Shown: in pieces, positions 1 through 10,445 of the stretch
How positions within the stretch are numbered: the stretch's first letter is position 1
How the letters are laid out: each line of letters begins with the position of its first letter
Assembly: GCF_905120355.1 (NCBI RefSeq)
Contig: NZ_CAJHOB010000008.1
Location: 62,001 to 126,000 of the forward strand
DNA: 64,000 nt
Direction of reading: 5' to 3'
DNA from: Azonexus hydrophilus
Lineage (GTDB): Bacteria; Pseudomonadota; Gammaproteobacteria; Burkholderiales; Rhodocyclaceae
Notes under the pieces: generated by a model
Seen by the model: the letters and a program-made list of their open reading frames with translations, nothing else
Databases searched by the model: none
What the model was told of the DNA's origin: nothing
Position numbers and translations under genes: made by a program

Positions 1-1061
1 GATTGCCGGCCCAGACGGCTCTTCTTGATTTCGACAAAATTGCCGACATGCACTTCCGCCGCCAGCTCGGCGCCCGGACGCAGGCGGGCATAAGGCCCGA
101 TCACAGCCTGTTCGCCAATGACCGCATCCTCGCAGTGGCAGAAGGCGGCCAGGCGCGTCCCGGCAGCGACCGTGACATTTTTCAGTACGCAGTAGGGGCC
201 AATCTCCACACCATCCCCCAGCGACACCTCGCCTTCGAACACGCAGCCGACATCGATACTGACATCCCTGCCGTGCTGCAATCGACCACGGATATCGATG
301 CGAGCCGGATCAGCCAGGCGCACCCCGGCCACCAGCAGCGCTTCTGCCTGGTTACGCTGATGGCAGCGCTCCAGTTCGGCCAGTTGCACCTTGCTATTGA
401 CCCCAAGCACTTCCCAGTCGGCCGCCGGCTGCGCGGTACGCACCGGCACGCCTTCGGCCACCGCCAGCGCGACAATATCGGTCAGGTAGTACTCACCCTG
501 GGCATTGTCATTTTTCAGCTGTCCCAACCAGTCCGCCAGACGGGCGGTGGGCATGGCCATGATGCCGGTGTTGATTTCACGGATGGCCCGCTCGGCCTCG
601 CTGGCATCTTTTTGCTCGACGATTTTCGTCACCTCGCCCGCCGCATTGCGCACGATGCGGCCATAGCCGGTGGGGTCGGGCAAATCGACCGTCAGGATGG
701 CCAGCCCCTCACGTCCGGCCGCCAGCAGCTGTTGCAAGGTTTCCAGACGGGTCAGGGGCACATCGCCGTACAGCACCAGGGTTTGCCCGGCATCCGACAG
801 CAGCGGCAAGGCCTGCGCCAGCGCATGCCCGGTGCCGAGTTGCCGGGCCTGCTCGGCCCACTGCACGTCGGCAGCAGACAGGGCTTGCTGTACCCGCTTG
901 CCGCCGTGGCCATGAACGACAATCAGTTTTTCCGGCGCCAGCAGACGGGCGGTATCAAGAACGTGACCAACCAGCGGTTTGCCGGCAATCGGGTGCAGCA
1001 CCTTGGGCAGGTCGGAAACCATGCGCTTGCCTTGTCCGGCAGCGAGAATGACGATATTCAT
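1..1061 (-). CDS. glmU: Bifunctional UDP-GlcNAc pyrophosphorylase / GlcN-1-P acetyltransferase, 3' end cut by window edge
   Basis: GlmU acetylates glucosamine-1-phosphate and then couples it to UTP, giving UDP-GlcNAc for peptidoglycan and lipopolysaccharide in the cytoplasm. The minus-strand frame begins [14 protein letters not shown], the nucleotidyltransferase signature with its GxGxRM-type loop, followed by [13 protein letters not shown]. Further on are [10 protein letters not shown] and LYGDVPL. Hexapeptide left-handed beta-helix repeats of the acetyltransferase half begin near residue 250. About 353 codons are inside the window, so roughly the last 100 residues of the usual ~455 lie beyond base 1. 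The ATG at 1061 is preferred because the signature starts immediately after it. Confidence 0.97.
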   Translation of the reverse strand, partial: MNIVILAAGQGKRMVSDLPKVLHPIAGKPLVGHVLDTARLLAPEKLIVVHGHGGKRVQQALSAADVQWAEQARQLGTGHALAQALPLLSDAGQTLVLYGDVPLTRLETLQQLLAAGREGLAILTVDLPDPTGYGRIVRNAAGEVTKIVEQKDASEAERAIREINTGIMAMPTARLADWLGQLKNDNAQGEYYLTDIVALAVAEGVPVRTAQPAADWEVLGVNSKVQLAELERCHQRNQAEALLVAGVRLADPARIDIRGRLQHGRDVSIDVGCVFEGEVSLGDGVEIGPYCVLKNVTVAAGTRLAAFCHCEDAVIGEQAVIGPYARLRPGAELAAEVHVGNFVEIKKSRLGRQ

Positions 1062-1117
1062 GCGGCGTGCTTCATGAGGTGACGGAAAGCCCGGCAGTAT
1101 AACGGCTCAAGGCCCCC

Positions 1118-1864
1118 TCATTGCGCCCGTGCTTCATTCCCCGCGTTCAGCAGTTCATTGAGCACGGCAGCGCCACGCGTCGACACGAACCAGTGCAAGA
1201 CGTTCTTGTCGTTGATGCGGGTTTCGATCACGCCAAGCGATTTCATCACCGTCAGCCGCTGGCTGACGAATTCGCGCTGCAAGCCGGTACGCTCGCACAG
1301 CGCCGCAAGATTGCCATAGACGAACCGCTCTTCCGCCAGTGCCCGCAGGATTTCCACATCGTTGTAGGAGAGCACCTCACGCGGATCGGGTTCAGCCGGT
1401 TTCTGGGCTTCCTTCTGCGCTTCGATTTCGGCTTTCTGCGCCGCCAGCACCAGGGCTTCATCACGCTTCTGGCGCAACTGGCCGACATCGCGCCGCACCA
1501 TCTCCATCTGCCCCAGCAGACGCAGCGCAATATTTTCGAACAGACGGCGCGACGCCACCACGTAAATCAGGCAGAAACCGGCAAAGACGTAAAAATCCAC
1601 CGGCTTGGTCCGCGCCCCTTCGAGCAGGGTGCTGGAAATCATGTTGAGGAACAGGGGCACGGTAAACACCGCCACCATGCCGAAGATCGGGTACTTGATC
1701 CAGTCGCGCCCCCCCGCCTCGCCCTGACGTTCAGCCAGGAAATAATTGGCGGCGCCGCCAAGAATTCCTGCCAACACCATGATTGCGAGAATCAGCAGCA
1801 TGTGGCCATCCAGGCCACTACTCGGCATGCTGATCTGAAATGTACTTTGCAAATCGTTCGACAT
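1118..1864 (-). CDS. Three-TM, coiled-coil, winged-helix membrane protein (YLATT / YEATS-associated-like)
   Basis: This 248-residue protein has three predicted membrane helices (about 21-43, 58-80 and 90-108). The second contains the stretch FGMVAVFTVPLFLN. A charged, Ala/Glu/Lys-rich coiled-coil linker (about 118-158) leads to a C-terminal segment (about 165-240) whose pattern (YNDVEILRAL, then LCERTGLQREFVSQRL, then LGVIETR) reads as a winged helix-turn-helix. From memory the N-terminal half resembles the 'YEATS-like-associating three TM' / YEATS-associated helix proteins described beside conflict-system genes, but no YEATS partner is present here. A role as a membrane-tethered regulator is inference. 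It lies between glmU and a small membrane protein on the same strand. Confidence 0.6.
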   Translation of the reverse strand: MSNDLQSTFQISMPSSGLDGHMLLILAIMVLAGILGGAANYFLAERQGEAGGRDWIKYPIFGMVAVFTVPLFLNMISSTLLEGARTKPVDFYVFAGFCLIYVVASRRLFENIALRLLGQMEMVRRDVGQLRQKRDEALVLAAQKAEIEAQKEAQKPAEPDPREVLSYNDVEILRALAEERFVYGNLAALCERTGLQREFVSQRLTVMKSLGVIETRINDKNVLHWFVSTRGAAVLNELLNAGNEARAQ

Positions 1865-1919
1865 CCTGCGCCCCCAGTCAAATTTGCCGCATTGTTACAT
1901 ATTTACAGTCTTTTACGTT

Positions 1920-2333
1920 TCACTGATTACGCGAAACGGGCGGTAATTCACCATTTTTCAACGCCAGCCAGCCACGCCCGACGCGGTACGCCACCCACAG
2001 ACCGAGAATGAAGATCAGCACCCAGGCAATGGGAATGCCGATGAGGGTGATGATCAGCAGGCCATAGACGATCAGCCACAGCAGGGTGAACCAGAAGGTC
2101 CGGATCTGCCAGCGGAAATGGGCTTCCAGCCAGGTGCCGCGCACCTCGCCGGCCATCCAGTAATTGAGGACGACCGCCGCCAGCGACGGCAGTCCGAACA
2201 CCAATCCACCGGCCACCGTTGCGGAAGACAGTAGCCCCACCACCACGGCACTGGCATGCAGGGCATAAATCAGGTGAGTGACATGGATGAGTGAAGCACG
2301 CACATTCTGCGGTGTAGGTGGCTGAGCGGCCAT
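1920..2333 (-). CDS. Small integral membrane protein, DUF4870-like
   Basis: This 137-residue hydrophobic protein has three or four membrane segments (about 14-35, 40-58, 78-100 and 100-118) and a short basic tail. The order of segments and the phrase YWMAGEVRGTWLEAHFRWQIRTFW, here spanning residues about 58-80, resemble small DUF4870/Tic20-like membrane proteins. No catalytic residues stand out and the function is unknown. It follows ubiD by 36 bases on the same strand and may be cotranscribed with ubiA-ubiD. The start at 2333 is the first ATG of the frame and gives the hydrophobic pattern directly. Confidence 0.6.
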   Translation of the reverse strand: MAAQPPTPQNVRASLIHVTHLIYALHASAVVVGLLSSATVAGGLVFGLPSLAAVVLNYWMAGEVRGTWLEAHFRWQIRTFWFTLLWLIVYGLLIITLIGIPIAWVLIFILGLWVAYRVGRGWLALKNGELPPVSRNQ

Positions 2334-2369
2334 GGCATTTCCTTTCCAATAATGGTTACAGCATCGGGG

Positions 2370-3845
2370 CTAGAGCCCCAGACGATCCCACAGGGCGTCG
2401 ACCCGTTGTTTGACCTCGCCATCCATCACAATGGGCCGGCCCCACTCGCGGCTGGTCTCGCCTGGCCACTTGTTGGTCGCGTCGATGCCCATCTTCGAGC
2501 CGAGGCCGGCGACCGGCGAAGCAAAGTCGAGGTAGTCGATCGGCGTGTTGTCGACCAGCGTCGTGTCGCGCACCGCGTCGAAGCGCGTGGTCATCGCCCA
2601 GATCACTTCCTTCCAGTCGCGGATGTCGATGTCGTCGTCCACGACGACGATGGTCTTGGTGTACATGAACTGGCGCAGGAAGGACCAGATGCCGAACATC
2701 ACCCGCTTGGCGTGGCCGGGATAGGCCTTCTTGATGCTGACGATGGCCATCCGGTAGGAACAGCCTTCCGGCGGCAGGTAGAAATCGACGATCTCGGTGA
2801 ACTGCTTCTGCAGCAGCGGCACGAAGACTTCGTTGAGCGCGACGCCGAGTACGGCCGGCTCGTCGGGCGGCTTGCCGGTGTAGGTGCTGTGGTAGATCGG
2901 GTTTTTGCGCATGGTGATGCGGTCGACCGTAAACACCGGGAATTCCGCCTGCTCGTTGTAGTAGCCGGTGTGATCGCCGTACGGCCCTTCGAGCGCTATC
3001 TCGCCGGGATGGATATGGCCTTCGAGAACGATTTCCGCAGAAGCGGGCACTTGCAAACTTGAGCCGAGGCACTGCGTCAGCTCGGTCTTGCCACCGCGCA
3101 GCAGGCCGGCGAACTGGTATTCGGAGAGGCTGTCCGGCACCGGAGTCACCGCGCCGAGGATGGTCGCCGGATCGCAGCCGAGCACCACCGCTACCGGGAA
3201 AGGCTGACCCGGATTGGCCAGCTGGAATTCGCGGAAATCCAGGGCGCCGCCGCGATGCGCGAGCCAGCGCATGATGACCTTGTTCGGCCCCAACACCTGC
3301 TGTCGGTAGATGCCGAGGTTCTGGCGGCTCTTGTGCGGGCCTTTGGTGACGACCAGGCCCCAGGTGATCAGCGGCGCAACGTCGCCGGGCCAGCAATGCT
3401 GGATCGGCAGGCGCGAAAGATCGACATCCTTGCCTTCCCAGACAATCTCTTGGCAGGGCGCGTTCGACACCTTCTTCGGCGCCATGTTGAGCACCTGCTT
3501 CAACACCGGCAGCTTGTCCCAGGCATCCTTCAGGCCCTTGGGCGGTTCCGGTTCCTTGAGGTAGGCGAGCAGCTTGCCAACTTCGCGCAGCGCCTGTACC
3601 GAATCCTCGCCCATGCCCAGGGCGACGCGCTTGGGCGTGCCGAACAGGTTGGTGAGCACTGGCATCTCGTGACGCCGGCCCTGCGTATGCGCCTTTTCGA
3701 AGAACAGTGCCGGGCCGCCAGCGCGCAGCACGCGGTCGCCGATCTCGGTCATTTCCAGGTGCGTATCGACGTCCACCGCGATGCGCTTGAGTTCGCCGGT
3801 CTTTTCCAGTTGCGACAGGAAGTCGCGCAGGTCGTGGTATTTCAT
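2370..3845 (-). CDS. ubiD: UbiD, 3-polyprenyl-4-hydroxybenzoate decarboxylase
   Basis: UbiD removes the carboxyl group of the prenylated 4-hydroxybenzoate ring in ubiquinone synthesis, using prenylated FMN supplied by UbiX (not in this window). The 491-residue length matches the family. It begins [20 protein letters not shown], the usual N-terminus, and includes [28 protein letters not shown] and [13 protein letters not shown], all typical of UbiD. The prFMN-binding and Glu-Arg-Glu acid/base region lies around residues 160-290. It overlaps ubiA by four bases (ATGA), so the two are translationally coupled with ubiA first. Confidence 0.97.
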   Translation of the reverse strand: MKYHDLRDFLSQLEKTGELKRIAVDVDTHLEMTEIGDRVLRAGGPALFFEKAHTQGRRHEMPVLTNLFGTPKRVALGMGEDSVQALREVGKLLAYLKEPEPPKGLKDAWDKLPVLKQVLNMAPKKVSNAPCQEIVWEGKDVDLSRLPIQHCWPGDVAPLITWGLVVTKGPHKSRQNLGIYRQQVLGPNKVIMRWLAHRGGALDFREFQLANPGQPFPVAVVLGCDPATILGAVTPVPDSLSEYQFAGLLRGGKTELTQCLGSSLQVPASAEIVLEGHIHPGEIALEGPYGDHTGYYNEQAEFPVFTVDRITMRKNPIYHSTYTGKPPDEPAVLGVALNEVFVPLLQKQFTEIVDFYLPPEGCSYRMAIVSIKKAYPGHAKRVMFGIWSFLRQFMYTKTIVVVDDDIDIRDWKEVIWAMTTRFDAVRDTTLVDNTPIDYLDFASPVAGLGSKMGIDATNKWPGETSREWGRPIVMDGEVKQRVDALWDRLGL

Positions 3846-4720
3846 CGGAGCAGGAAGTCCAGGGCGATGCCGGCGAAGATGATGCCGCCGACCCAGTTGT
3901 TGTGCAGGAAGGCCTTGAAGCAGGCCATGCGTTCGCGGCCGCGAATCCAGGTGTAATGAACGCCCATGATGCCGGCGGCGATGGCCAGCGCAGTGTAGAA
4001 CGGCCAGCCCAGCGCGTAGGTGCTGCCAACCCAGGCGATCAGCGCCAGCGTCGCGGCGTAGCAGAGCATGACGGCGGCGACGTCAAAACGACCGAAGGTG
4101 ATCGCCGAGGTCTTGATGCCGATCTTGAGGTCGTCGTTGCGGTCGACCATGGCGTATTCGGTATCGTAGGCCACCGCCCAGAAGATGTTGGCCAGCAGCA
4201 GCCACCAGGCTTGCGCCGGCACCTCGCCGAGTTGCGCGGCGTAGGCCATGGGAATACCGAAACCGAAGGCCACCCCCAGATAGGCCTGGGGAATGGCAAA
4301 GAAACGTTTGGTCAGGGGGTAGGTGGCGGCCAGAAAGAACGCCGCAAACGAGAGCCAGATCAGCAGCGGTTTGCGCAGCAGCAGAACCAGGGCAAAACTG
4401 GCCAGACAGAGCAGGGCAAACAAGGCCAGGGCTTCCCTGCTGCTCACCTGCCCCGTCGTCAACGGCCGCTCCCTGGTGCGTTCGACGTGCTTGTCGAAAT
4501 CGCGGTCGGCAAAATCATTGATCACGCAGCCCGCCGAGCGCATCAACAAGGTCCCCAGGGCAAACACCCAGACCAGCATCCAGTCCGGGCGGCCGGCCGA
4601 CGACAGCCACAGCGCCCACAGCGTGGGCCAGAGCAGGAGCAAAGTGCCGATGGGTTTGTCCAGGCGCATCAGCTTTTCGTACAAATCGAGTCGTTCGCGG
4701 AGCAGGTGCAGAGTGGTCAC
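3842..4720 (-). CDS. ubiA: 4-hydroxybenzoate polyprenyltransferase
   Basis: UbiA joins the polyprenyl chain, presumably made by the IspB-type synthase encoded later in this window, to 4-hydroxybenzoate in the inner membrane. The 292-residue protein has about eight membrane helices and both Asp-rich motifs: [15 protein letters not shown] near residue 70-85 and [12 protein letters not shown] near 190-205. Both are Mg-diphosphate binding sites of the UbiA superfamily. It is first of a ubiA-ubiD pair. The 97-base gap to the upstream histidine kinase gene leaves room for its own promoter, though no convincing one is visible. Confidence 0.97.
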   Translation of the reverse strand: MTTLHLLRERLDLYEKLMRLDKPIGTLLLLWPTLWALWLSSAGRPDWMLVWVFALGTLLMRSAGCVINDFADRDFDKHVERTRERPLTTGQVSSREALALFALLCLASFALVLLLRKPLLIWLSFAAFFLAATYPLTKRFFAIPQAYLGVAFGFGIPMAYAAQLGEVPAQAWWLLLANIFWAVAYDTEYAMVDRNDDLKIGIKTSAITFGRFDVAAVMLCYAATLALIAWVGSTYALGWPFYTALAIAAGIMGVHYTWIRGRERMACFKAFLHNNWVGGIIFAGIALDFLLR

Positions 4721-4817
4721 GGTAGGTTCAGGACGTAAGGCAGATTGGGCGAAGACGATAGTATGGCCGGCTTGTGGCCGCGAGGCGAGTGCCGGTTAGG
4801 CAGTTGGCCGGCAGCAG

Positions 4818-6278
4818 TCACGACCCTACCGGCGGCGATTGCCGGTACAGCTCGGCATAGTCATCCGGCGGCGCAGGCGGCGGCAGGGGTGGATGCCAGG
4901 TCGGGAAGGCCACCCGTGCCAGCGTACCGCGCTCATGTGGATTGGGTTGCAGACTGGCGCGGGCACGGTGCTGACTGGCAATCTCCTGCACGATGGGCAA
5001 GCCCAGACCACTCCCCTCGCCCGCGGTGTCATCGACACGGTAAAAACGCTCGAACACCAGCTTGGCCTGCTCCGGGGTAATACCCACCCCGTTATCCTCG
5101 ACTTCAAGAAACACGGTATTGCCGGTATCCAGCACCCGACAGGTCACCCGTCCCCCGTTCGGGGTGTAGCTCAGGGCGTTATCGATCAGGTTGTTCAGCA
5201 GTTCCTGCAGCAGGAAGGCATTACCGTTGATCATTGCCTGCCCCGGTGCTTCGTAACCCAGATCGATGTTTTTCTGCAGGGCGCGCATCACCCATTCTTC
5301 CACCACCTGCCGCGCCAGCAGCGCCAGGTCGAGTGGCGCATGCGGCAGACTGTTGTCGCTGGCCTCGGTGCGTGCCAGGGTCAACAACTGATTGACCAGC
5401 CGGCCCGCCCGATCCACGCCGGTGGCGATCTGCCGCAAGGCGTGCCGCAACGCTGCCGGGTCGTTCTCGCGACTGGCCAGCTGGGCCTGTGTTTTCAGGC
5501 CGGTCAGGGGGGTACGCAACTGGTGTGCGGCATCGGCAACAAAGCGCTGCTGCACCGCGAAATTGTTCTGCATGCGCAGCAACATGGCGTTGAATGCTTC
5601 GACCAGAGGTTCCAGTTCTTCCGGCACACGCCGGGTGGCAATCGGCGACAGATCGGCCGGATCGCGCTTCTCGATGGTATGTCGCAAACGGTGCAGCGGC
5701 CGCAGGCCGCGGGAGAGGCCGAACCACACCAGCAGCACCGCCAGCGGAATGATGACGAACTGCGGCAGAATCACGCTGGCAACGATGCGGTTGGCCAGCT
5801 GCGCCCGCTTTTCGGTCGTTTCCGCCACCTGGATCAGGGTCCGCTCGCCCCCCGCATGCTGGCTGTAAAAAGCGTAGGCCACGCGGATGTCCTGCCCCTT
5901 GTATTCGTCATCGCGCAGCAAAATTTCGCCTGTCGGCGCTTCTGCGGCCAGGCTTGCAGCAACACCCGGCAGATCGCCATCACCCAATGGTCTGGCCTGC
6001 CCCGGACCCTGGATCAGGAAATAGACGTTATCCAGCTCGTCCGATCGCAGCATGGCCTGGGCGGATGCCGGCAAACGCAGCGGCTTCTTGCCGCTGGGCC
6101 AGTCGAGCTGCCGGCTGAGTGCCGTCACCCGCTCGCGCAGCGCCTGGTCGTACGGATAGTTGGCAACGTTGTTGGCAAAGTAATGGGTAAAGGCAATGCT
6201 CAGCGGCCAGACAAACAGCAGGGGAGCGAGCATCCAGTCCAGGATTTCGCCAAACAGCGAGCGCTCGGTTTCCGTCAT
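4818..6278 (-). CDS. Sensor histidine kinase, TctE/QseC type
   Basis: This is the membrane kinase of a two-component system; it should phosphorylate the response regulator encoded just upstream. From the ATG at 6278 it is 486 residues: a first membrane helix about 13-37, a periplasmic region about 38-155 resembling the two-component sensor kinase N-domain (2CSK_N), a second helix about 158-178, HAMP, a HisKA domain with phospho-acceptor His252 in AAHQLRTPLTG, and a HATPase domain with NLIDNALSYTPNGG, DNGVGI and GSGLGLPIV. The longer open frame upstream of 6278 overlaps the regulator gene and is not used. The regulator stop is 31 bases upstream. The ligand is unknown; tricarboxylates are only a guess from the TctE family. 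Confidence 0.9.
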   Translation of the reverse strand: MTETERSLFGEILDWMLAPLLFVWPLSIAFTHYFANNVANYPYDQALRERVTALSRQLDWPSGKKPLRLPASAQAMLRSDELDNVYFLIQGPGQARPLGDGDLPGVAASLAAEAPTGEILLRDDEYKGQDIRVAYAFYSQHAGGERTLIQVAETTEKRAQLANRIVASVILPQFVIIPLAVLLVWFGLSRGLRPLHRLRHTIEKRDPADLSPIATRRVPEELEPLVEAFNAMLLRMQNNFAVQQRFVADAAHQLRTPLTGLKTQAQLASRENDPAALRHALRQIATGVDRAGRLVNQLLTLARTEASDNSLPHAPLDLALLARQVVEEWVMRALQKNIDLGYEAPGQAMINGNAFLLQELLNNLIDNALSYTPNGGRVTCRVLDTGNTVFLEVEDNGVGITPEQAKLVFERFYRVDDTAGEGSGLGLPIVQEIASQHRARASLQPNPHERGTLARVAFPTWHPPLPPPAPPDDYAELYRQSPPVGS

Positions 6279-6309
6279 GCTGTTCCCGCTCCCGGTCGCC
6301 GCGCCAGTC

Positions 6310-6981
6310 TCATTCGCCCTGCGGCCGTTCAAGGCAATAGCCAAGACCACGTACGGTCGCGATCTTGATACCCCCGGATTCCAGCTTTTTGCGCAGGCGG
6401 TGCACATACACTTCGATGGCGTTGTGGCTGACTTCCTCACCCCAGCCACACAGATGATCGACCAGCTGATCCTTGCTCACCAGTCGCCCCATGCGGGCGA
6501 GCAAAATTTCCAGCAACCCGATTTCCCGCGCCGACAAATCGAGGGGCACGCCGTCAATCTGCGTCACCCGGCCCACCGGGTCGAAGCTCAGGCTGCCGCA
6601 GACAATCGCCGGCGAATTGCCTGTGGCGCGCCGGGTCAAGGCCCGCACCCGTGCTTCCAGTTCGGCCAGCTCGAAGGGTTTGACCATGTAATCATCCGCC
6701 CCCAGGTCCAGTCCACGCACCCGGTCATGGGTACCATCAAGCGCAGTCAGAATCAGTACCGGAATGGTCGAATGGCGCGCCCGCAGTCGCTTGAGCACCT
6801 CCAGGCCGGACAGCCTGGGCAAACCCAGATCAAGTACCAGCAGGTCGTAACTGTGTGCCAGCAACGCCTCTTCCGCCGCCTCGCCATGTGCGGCCCAATC
6901 GACGCTGTAGCCGGCCTGTCCCAACGAGCGGCTGACGCCGTCGGCAATGATGTCATCGTCTTCCGCTATGAGAATGCGCAT
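6310..6981 (-). CDS. OmpR-family response regulator, TctD/QseB type
   Basis: This is the DNA-binding partner of the downstream kinase. The receiver domain (1-120) has the acidic pocket EDDD at 7-10, phospho-acceptor Asp51 in LLVLDLGLPRLSG, the Thr of LILTALD and the Lys of MVKPFELAELEARV. The C-terminal winged helix (about 130-220) ends KLESGGIKIATVRGLGYCLE, the usual OmpR/PhoB ending. The 223-residue length is standard. A CTTAC-N6-CTTAC direct repeat lies 28-43 bases upstream of the start codon and suggests autoregulation. Confidence 0.93.
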   Translation of the reverse strand: MRILIAEDDDIIADGVSRSLGQAGYSVDWAAHGEAAEEALLAHSYDLLVLDLGLPRLSGLEVLKRLRARHSTIPVLILTALDGTHDRVRGLDLGADDYMVKPFELAELEARVRALTRRATGNSPAIVCGSLSFDPVGRVTQIDGVPLDLSAREIGLLEILLARMGRLVSKDQLVDHLCGWGEEVSHNAIEVYVHRLRKKLESGGIKIATVRGLGYCLERPQGE

Positions 6982-7008
6982 AAAACCCCAACCAAATCTT
7001 GCTCAAAT

Positions 7009-7024
7009 GTAAGCAGTTTGTAAG
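7009..7024 (-). promoter_or_regulatory. Direct repeat, probable response-regulator binding site
   Basis: On the minus strand the sequence reads CTTAC-N6-CTTAC, two half-sites exactly 11 bases apart, upstream of the response regulator start. OmpR-family regulators of the QseB/PmrA type bind CTTAA-like half-sites with this spacing. Autoregulation of the operon is inferred. Confidence 0.5.
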
Positions 7025-7203
7025 CGTTATCGGTTACCCTATAGGGGCTGTTCTCCTTTTATGGTCTTAGGAGTCAGGAGCCCCGGTTCCGACTCGGGGG
7101 GATACCTGCCAGTCAGGCCCCCCACCGCTTTTTTCTGCCGCAAGTCTAACAAACGCTGCCCGCGGAAGTGGCCTTTTCGCCACGGAGCACAGTCTTTCAT
7201 CCA

Positions 7204-7230
7204 TAAAAAAACCCCGCCGCAGCGGGGTTT
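7204..7230 (-). terminator. Rho-independent terminator of groES-groEL
   Basis: On the minus strand AACCCCGC-TGC-GGCGGGGTT forms a GC-rich hairpin followed by a run of seven T, beginning about 24 bases after the groEL stop codon. Confidence 0.9.
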
Positions 7231-7253
7231 CGTGTTTCAGGCGAAGCCGGGAA

Positions 7254-8957
<1,704 letters not shown>

Positions 8958-9248
8958 TTACTTCTGGATCACGCCCATGATGTCTTCTTCACGCATGACC
9001 AGGACTTCCTGGCCATCGACCTTGACGGCCTGGCCGGCATATTTGCCGAACAGCACGCGGTCACCCACCTTGACGTCCGGGGTGATGTACTTGCCGTTGT
9101 CGTCACGCTTGCCCGGACCGACAGCCAGCACTTCACCCTGATCCGGCTTTTCGCCAGCGGAATCGGGGATGACGATGCCGGAAGCGGTGGTACGTTCGGC
9201 TTCAACGCGCTTGACGATCACACGGTCGTGCAAAGGACGGATATTCAT
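8958..9248 (-). CDS. groES: 10 kDa co-chaperonin GroES
   Basis: GroES caps the GroEL ring. It is 96 residues from the ATG at 9248 ([14 protein letters not shown]), the conserved GroES N-terminus. A GGAGTG ribosome site sits just upstream, so the longer in-frame extension is rejected. The mobile loop with the TASGIVIPD segment is present, as is the C-terminal REEDIMGVI. It is the first gene of groES-groEL, under CIRCE control. Confidence 0.99.
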   Translation of the reverse strand: MNIRPLHDRVIVKRVEAERTTASGIVIPDSAGEKPDQGEVLAVGPGKRDDNGKYITPDVKVGDRVLFGKYAGQAVKVDGQEVLVMREEDIMGVIQK

Positions 9249-9328
9249 GAAACACACTCCTGAAAGAAAAAATGGACAGGGAGAAACCCGAAAATCGGCC
9301 CGCACTGCGGGCTTCTGGCGCGGCGCTG

Positions 9329-9355
9329 TTAGCACTCAACACCAACGAGTGCTAA
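9329..9355. promoter_or_regulatory. CIRCE operator (HrcA binding site)
   Basis: A perfect inverted repeat TTAGCACTC-N9-GAGTGCTAA, the canonical CIRCE element. It lies 81 bases upstream of the groES start codon and directly downstream of the -10 element, so HrcA bound here would block transcription start. The hrcA gene is not in the window. Confidence 0.97.
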
Positions 9356-9384
9356 TGATAGGGGCGGGATTGGGGGATTTCAAG
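9355..9384 (-). promoter_or_regulatory. groES-groEL promoter, sigma-70 / sigma-32-like
   Basis: On the minus strand TTGAAA (9383-9378) and TATCAT (9360-9355) are 17 bases apart. The upstream hexamer is part of CTTGAAA, the sigma-32 -35 consensus, and CCCC precedes the -10, as in heat-shock promoters. Dual use by sigma-70 and sigma-32 is inferred. Confidence 0.7.
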
Positions 9385-9390
9385 TAGACG

Positions 9391-9555
9391 CGATTTTTTT
9401 CTGCCGGGCCCACCGGGACTTACCCCAGAGCTGGTTATGGCAACGCCTTCATCGACAACAGCTCCTTGATGCACACATTCGCCGGCAGTGAGAGGATGTG
9501 CTGCGTGGGCGAACGGCAGGCCGGCGCTGCAGCCCGCACCATGAAAATGCCCTCA
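9391..9555. other. Intergenic stretch between groES promoter and M48 gene
   Basis: The 345-base gap between the groES start and the M48 peptidase start holds the CIRCE/promoter block at its left and a possible extended -10 at its right. In this middle part I see no coding frame, RNA gene or clear repeat. Confidence 0.6.
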
Positions 9556-9564
9556 TGCTACAAT
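9556..9564 (+). promoter_or_regulatory. Possible extended -10 of the M48 peptidase gene
   Basis: TGCTACAAT is an extended -10 match (TGnTACAAT) 29 bases before the start codon. No good -35 is visible, which is tolerable for an extended -10 promoter. Confidence 0.4.
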
Positions 9565-9593
9565 TATGTCATTTACAAACAACAAAGTTCATC

Positions 9594-10367
9594 ATGACGC
9601 TTAAAGCAACTGCTCTGATACCGGCCCTCTTGGGAGCATTAACCCTCAGCCTGGCCGCCTGCAAGACAACCGGAGCCGGGGACATTGGCTCCACCCTCAG
9701 CGCTGGCAGCAAATTGGTCACGGCCGCCACCTTGTCGGACGCCGAAATGACCGAATTGGGAAACCGCACCACTGCTGACCAGGACCGCAAAAACAAGGTC
9801 GCTCCGGCCAACAGCAAATACACCAAACGCCTGGCGAAGCTGACTGCTCGCTGGAAAACCGTCGACAGCACGAAACTTGATTACAAGGTTTACATCAAGA
9901 ACGACGTCAACGCTTTCGCCGTCCCCAACGGAGCCATTCGCGTGTACTCCGCCCTGATGGACAAATTCACTGACGATGAATTGCGCTACGTGCTCGCGCA
10001 CGAAATTGGCCACGTCATGCTGGGACACTCGAAGAAGGCTTTCCAGCTTGCCTACACCACAGCAGCCGCGCGCGATGCAGCCGCTGCCAGTGGCAGTTCG
10101 ACCGCTGCCACGATCGCGAATTCCCAACTCGGCGACATGGCTGAAGCGCTGATCAATGCGCAATTCTCTCAGAGCCAGGAAAATGAAGCCGACGATTACG
10201 CGCTCAAGCTGCTCACACAGCACAAGCTGAATGCTCGCGGCAGCGTGACGGCGCTGCGCAAGCTGGAAACCTTGTACGATAACGAGCGCAGCATGTTCTC
10301 CAGCCACCCCGCGCCCGGTGAACGTGCACAACGCATGGAAAGCCAAATCGCTGCCATGAAGAAATAA
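9594..10367 (+). CDS. M48-family metalloprotease, lipoprotein (YcaL/LoiP-like)
   Basis: A predicted zinc protease anchored in the envelope, likely in quality control of membrane proteins. From the ATG at 9594 it is 257 residues, the size of YcaL/LoiP. A lipoprotein signal ends in LSLAAC with Cys near residue 23. The zinc motif HEIGH begins at His136, and the third ligand Glu lies in ENEADDYAL. The Ala/Ser-rich loop around residues 155-185 is typical of the group. The upstream extension of the frame has no signal peptide at its start, so it is rejected. The gene is alone, divergent from groES and convergent with an MFS gene. Confidence 0.88.
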   Translation: MTLKATALIPALLGALTLSLAACKTTGAGDIGSTLSAGSKLVTAATLSDAEMTELGNRTTADQDRKNKVAPANSKYTKRLAKLTARWKTVDSTKLDYKVYIKNDVNAFAVPNGAIRVYSALMDKFTDDELRYVLAHEIGHVMLGHSKKAFQLAYTTAAARDAAAASGSSTAATIANSQLGDMAEALINAQFSQSQENEADDYALKLLTQHKLNARGSVTALRKLETLYDNERSMFSSHPAPGERAQRMESQIAAMKK

Positions 10368-10394
10368 ACCTGCGCACCAGCGTGAAAGCACATC

Positions 10395-10416
10395 AAGGCC
10401 CCGTCATCGGGGCCTT
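10395..10416. terminator. Hairpin between convergent genes
   Basis: AAGGCCCC-GTCATC-GGGGCCTT is a perfect 8-bp stem 28 bases after the M48 stop and 30 bases after the MFS stop. It lacks a T run on either strand, so it is a weak or factor-assisted bidirectional terminator at best. Confidence 0.5.
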
Positions 10417-10445
10417 GGCAGTTAACCAGGGCACTCAGCACACCG

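Noticed and set aside
3..1082. Long plus-strand open frame opposite glmU
   Set aside because: It is antisense to a clear GlmU frame, has a shadow-like composition rich in His, Gln, Arg and Gly, and resembles no family.
2356..4029. 557-codon minus-strand frame across ubiD and the ubiA end
   Set aside because: It is out of frame with UbiD and UbiA, Arg/Ala/Pro-rich, and arises from high-GC third positions.
7030..7200. Possible riboswitch or small RNA between groEL terminator and the regulator promoter
   Set aside because: Short GC-rich inverted pairs occur, but no convincing fold, promoter and terminator combination is visible.
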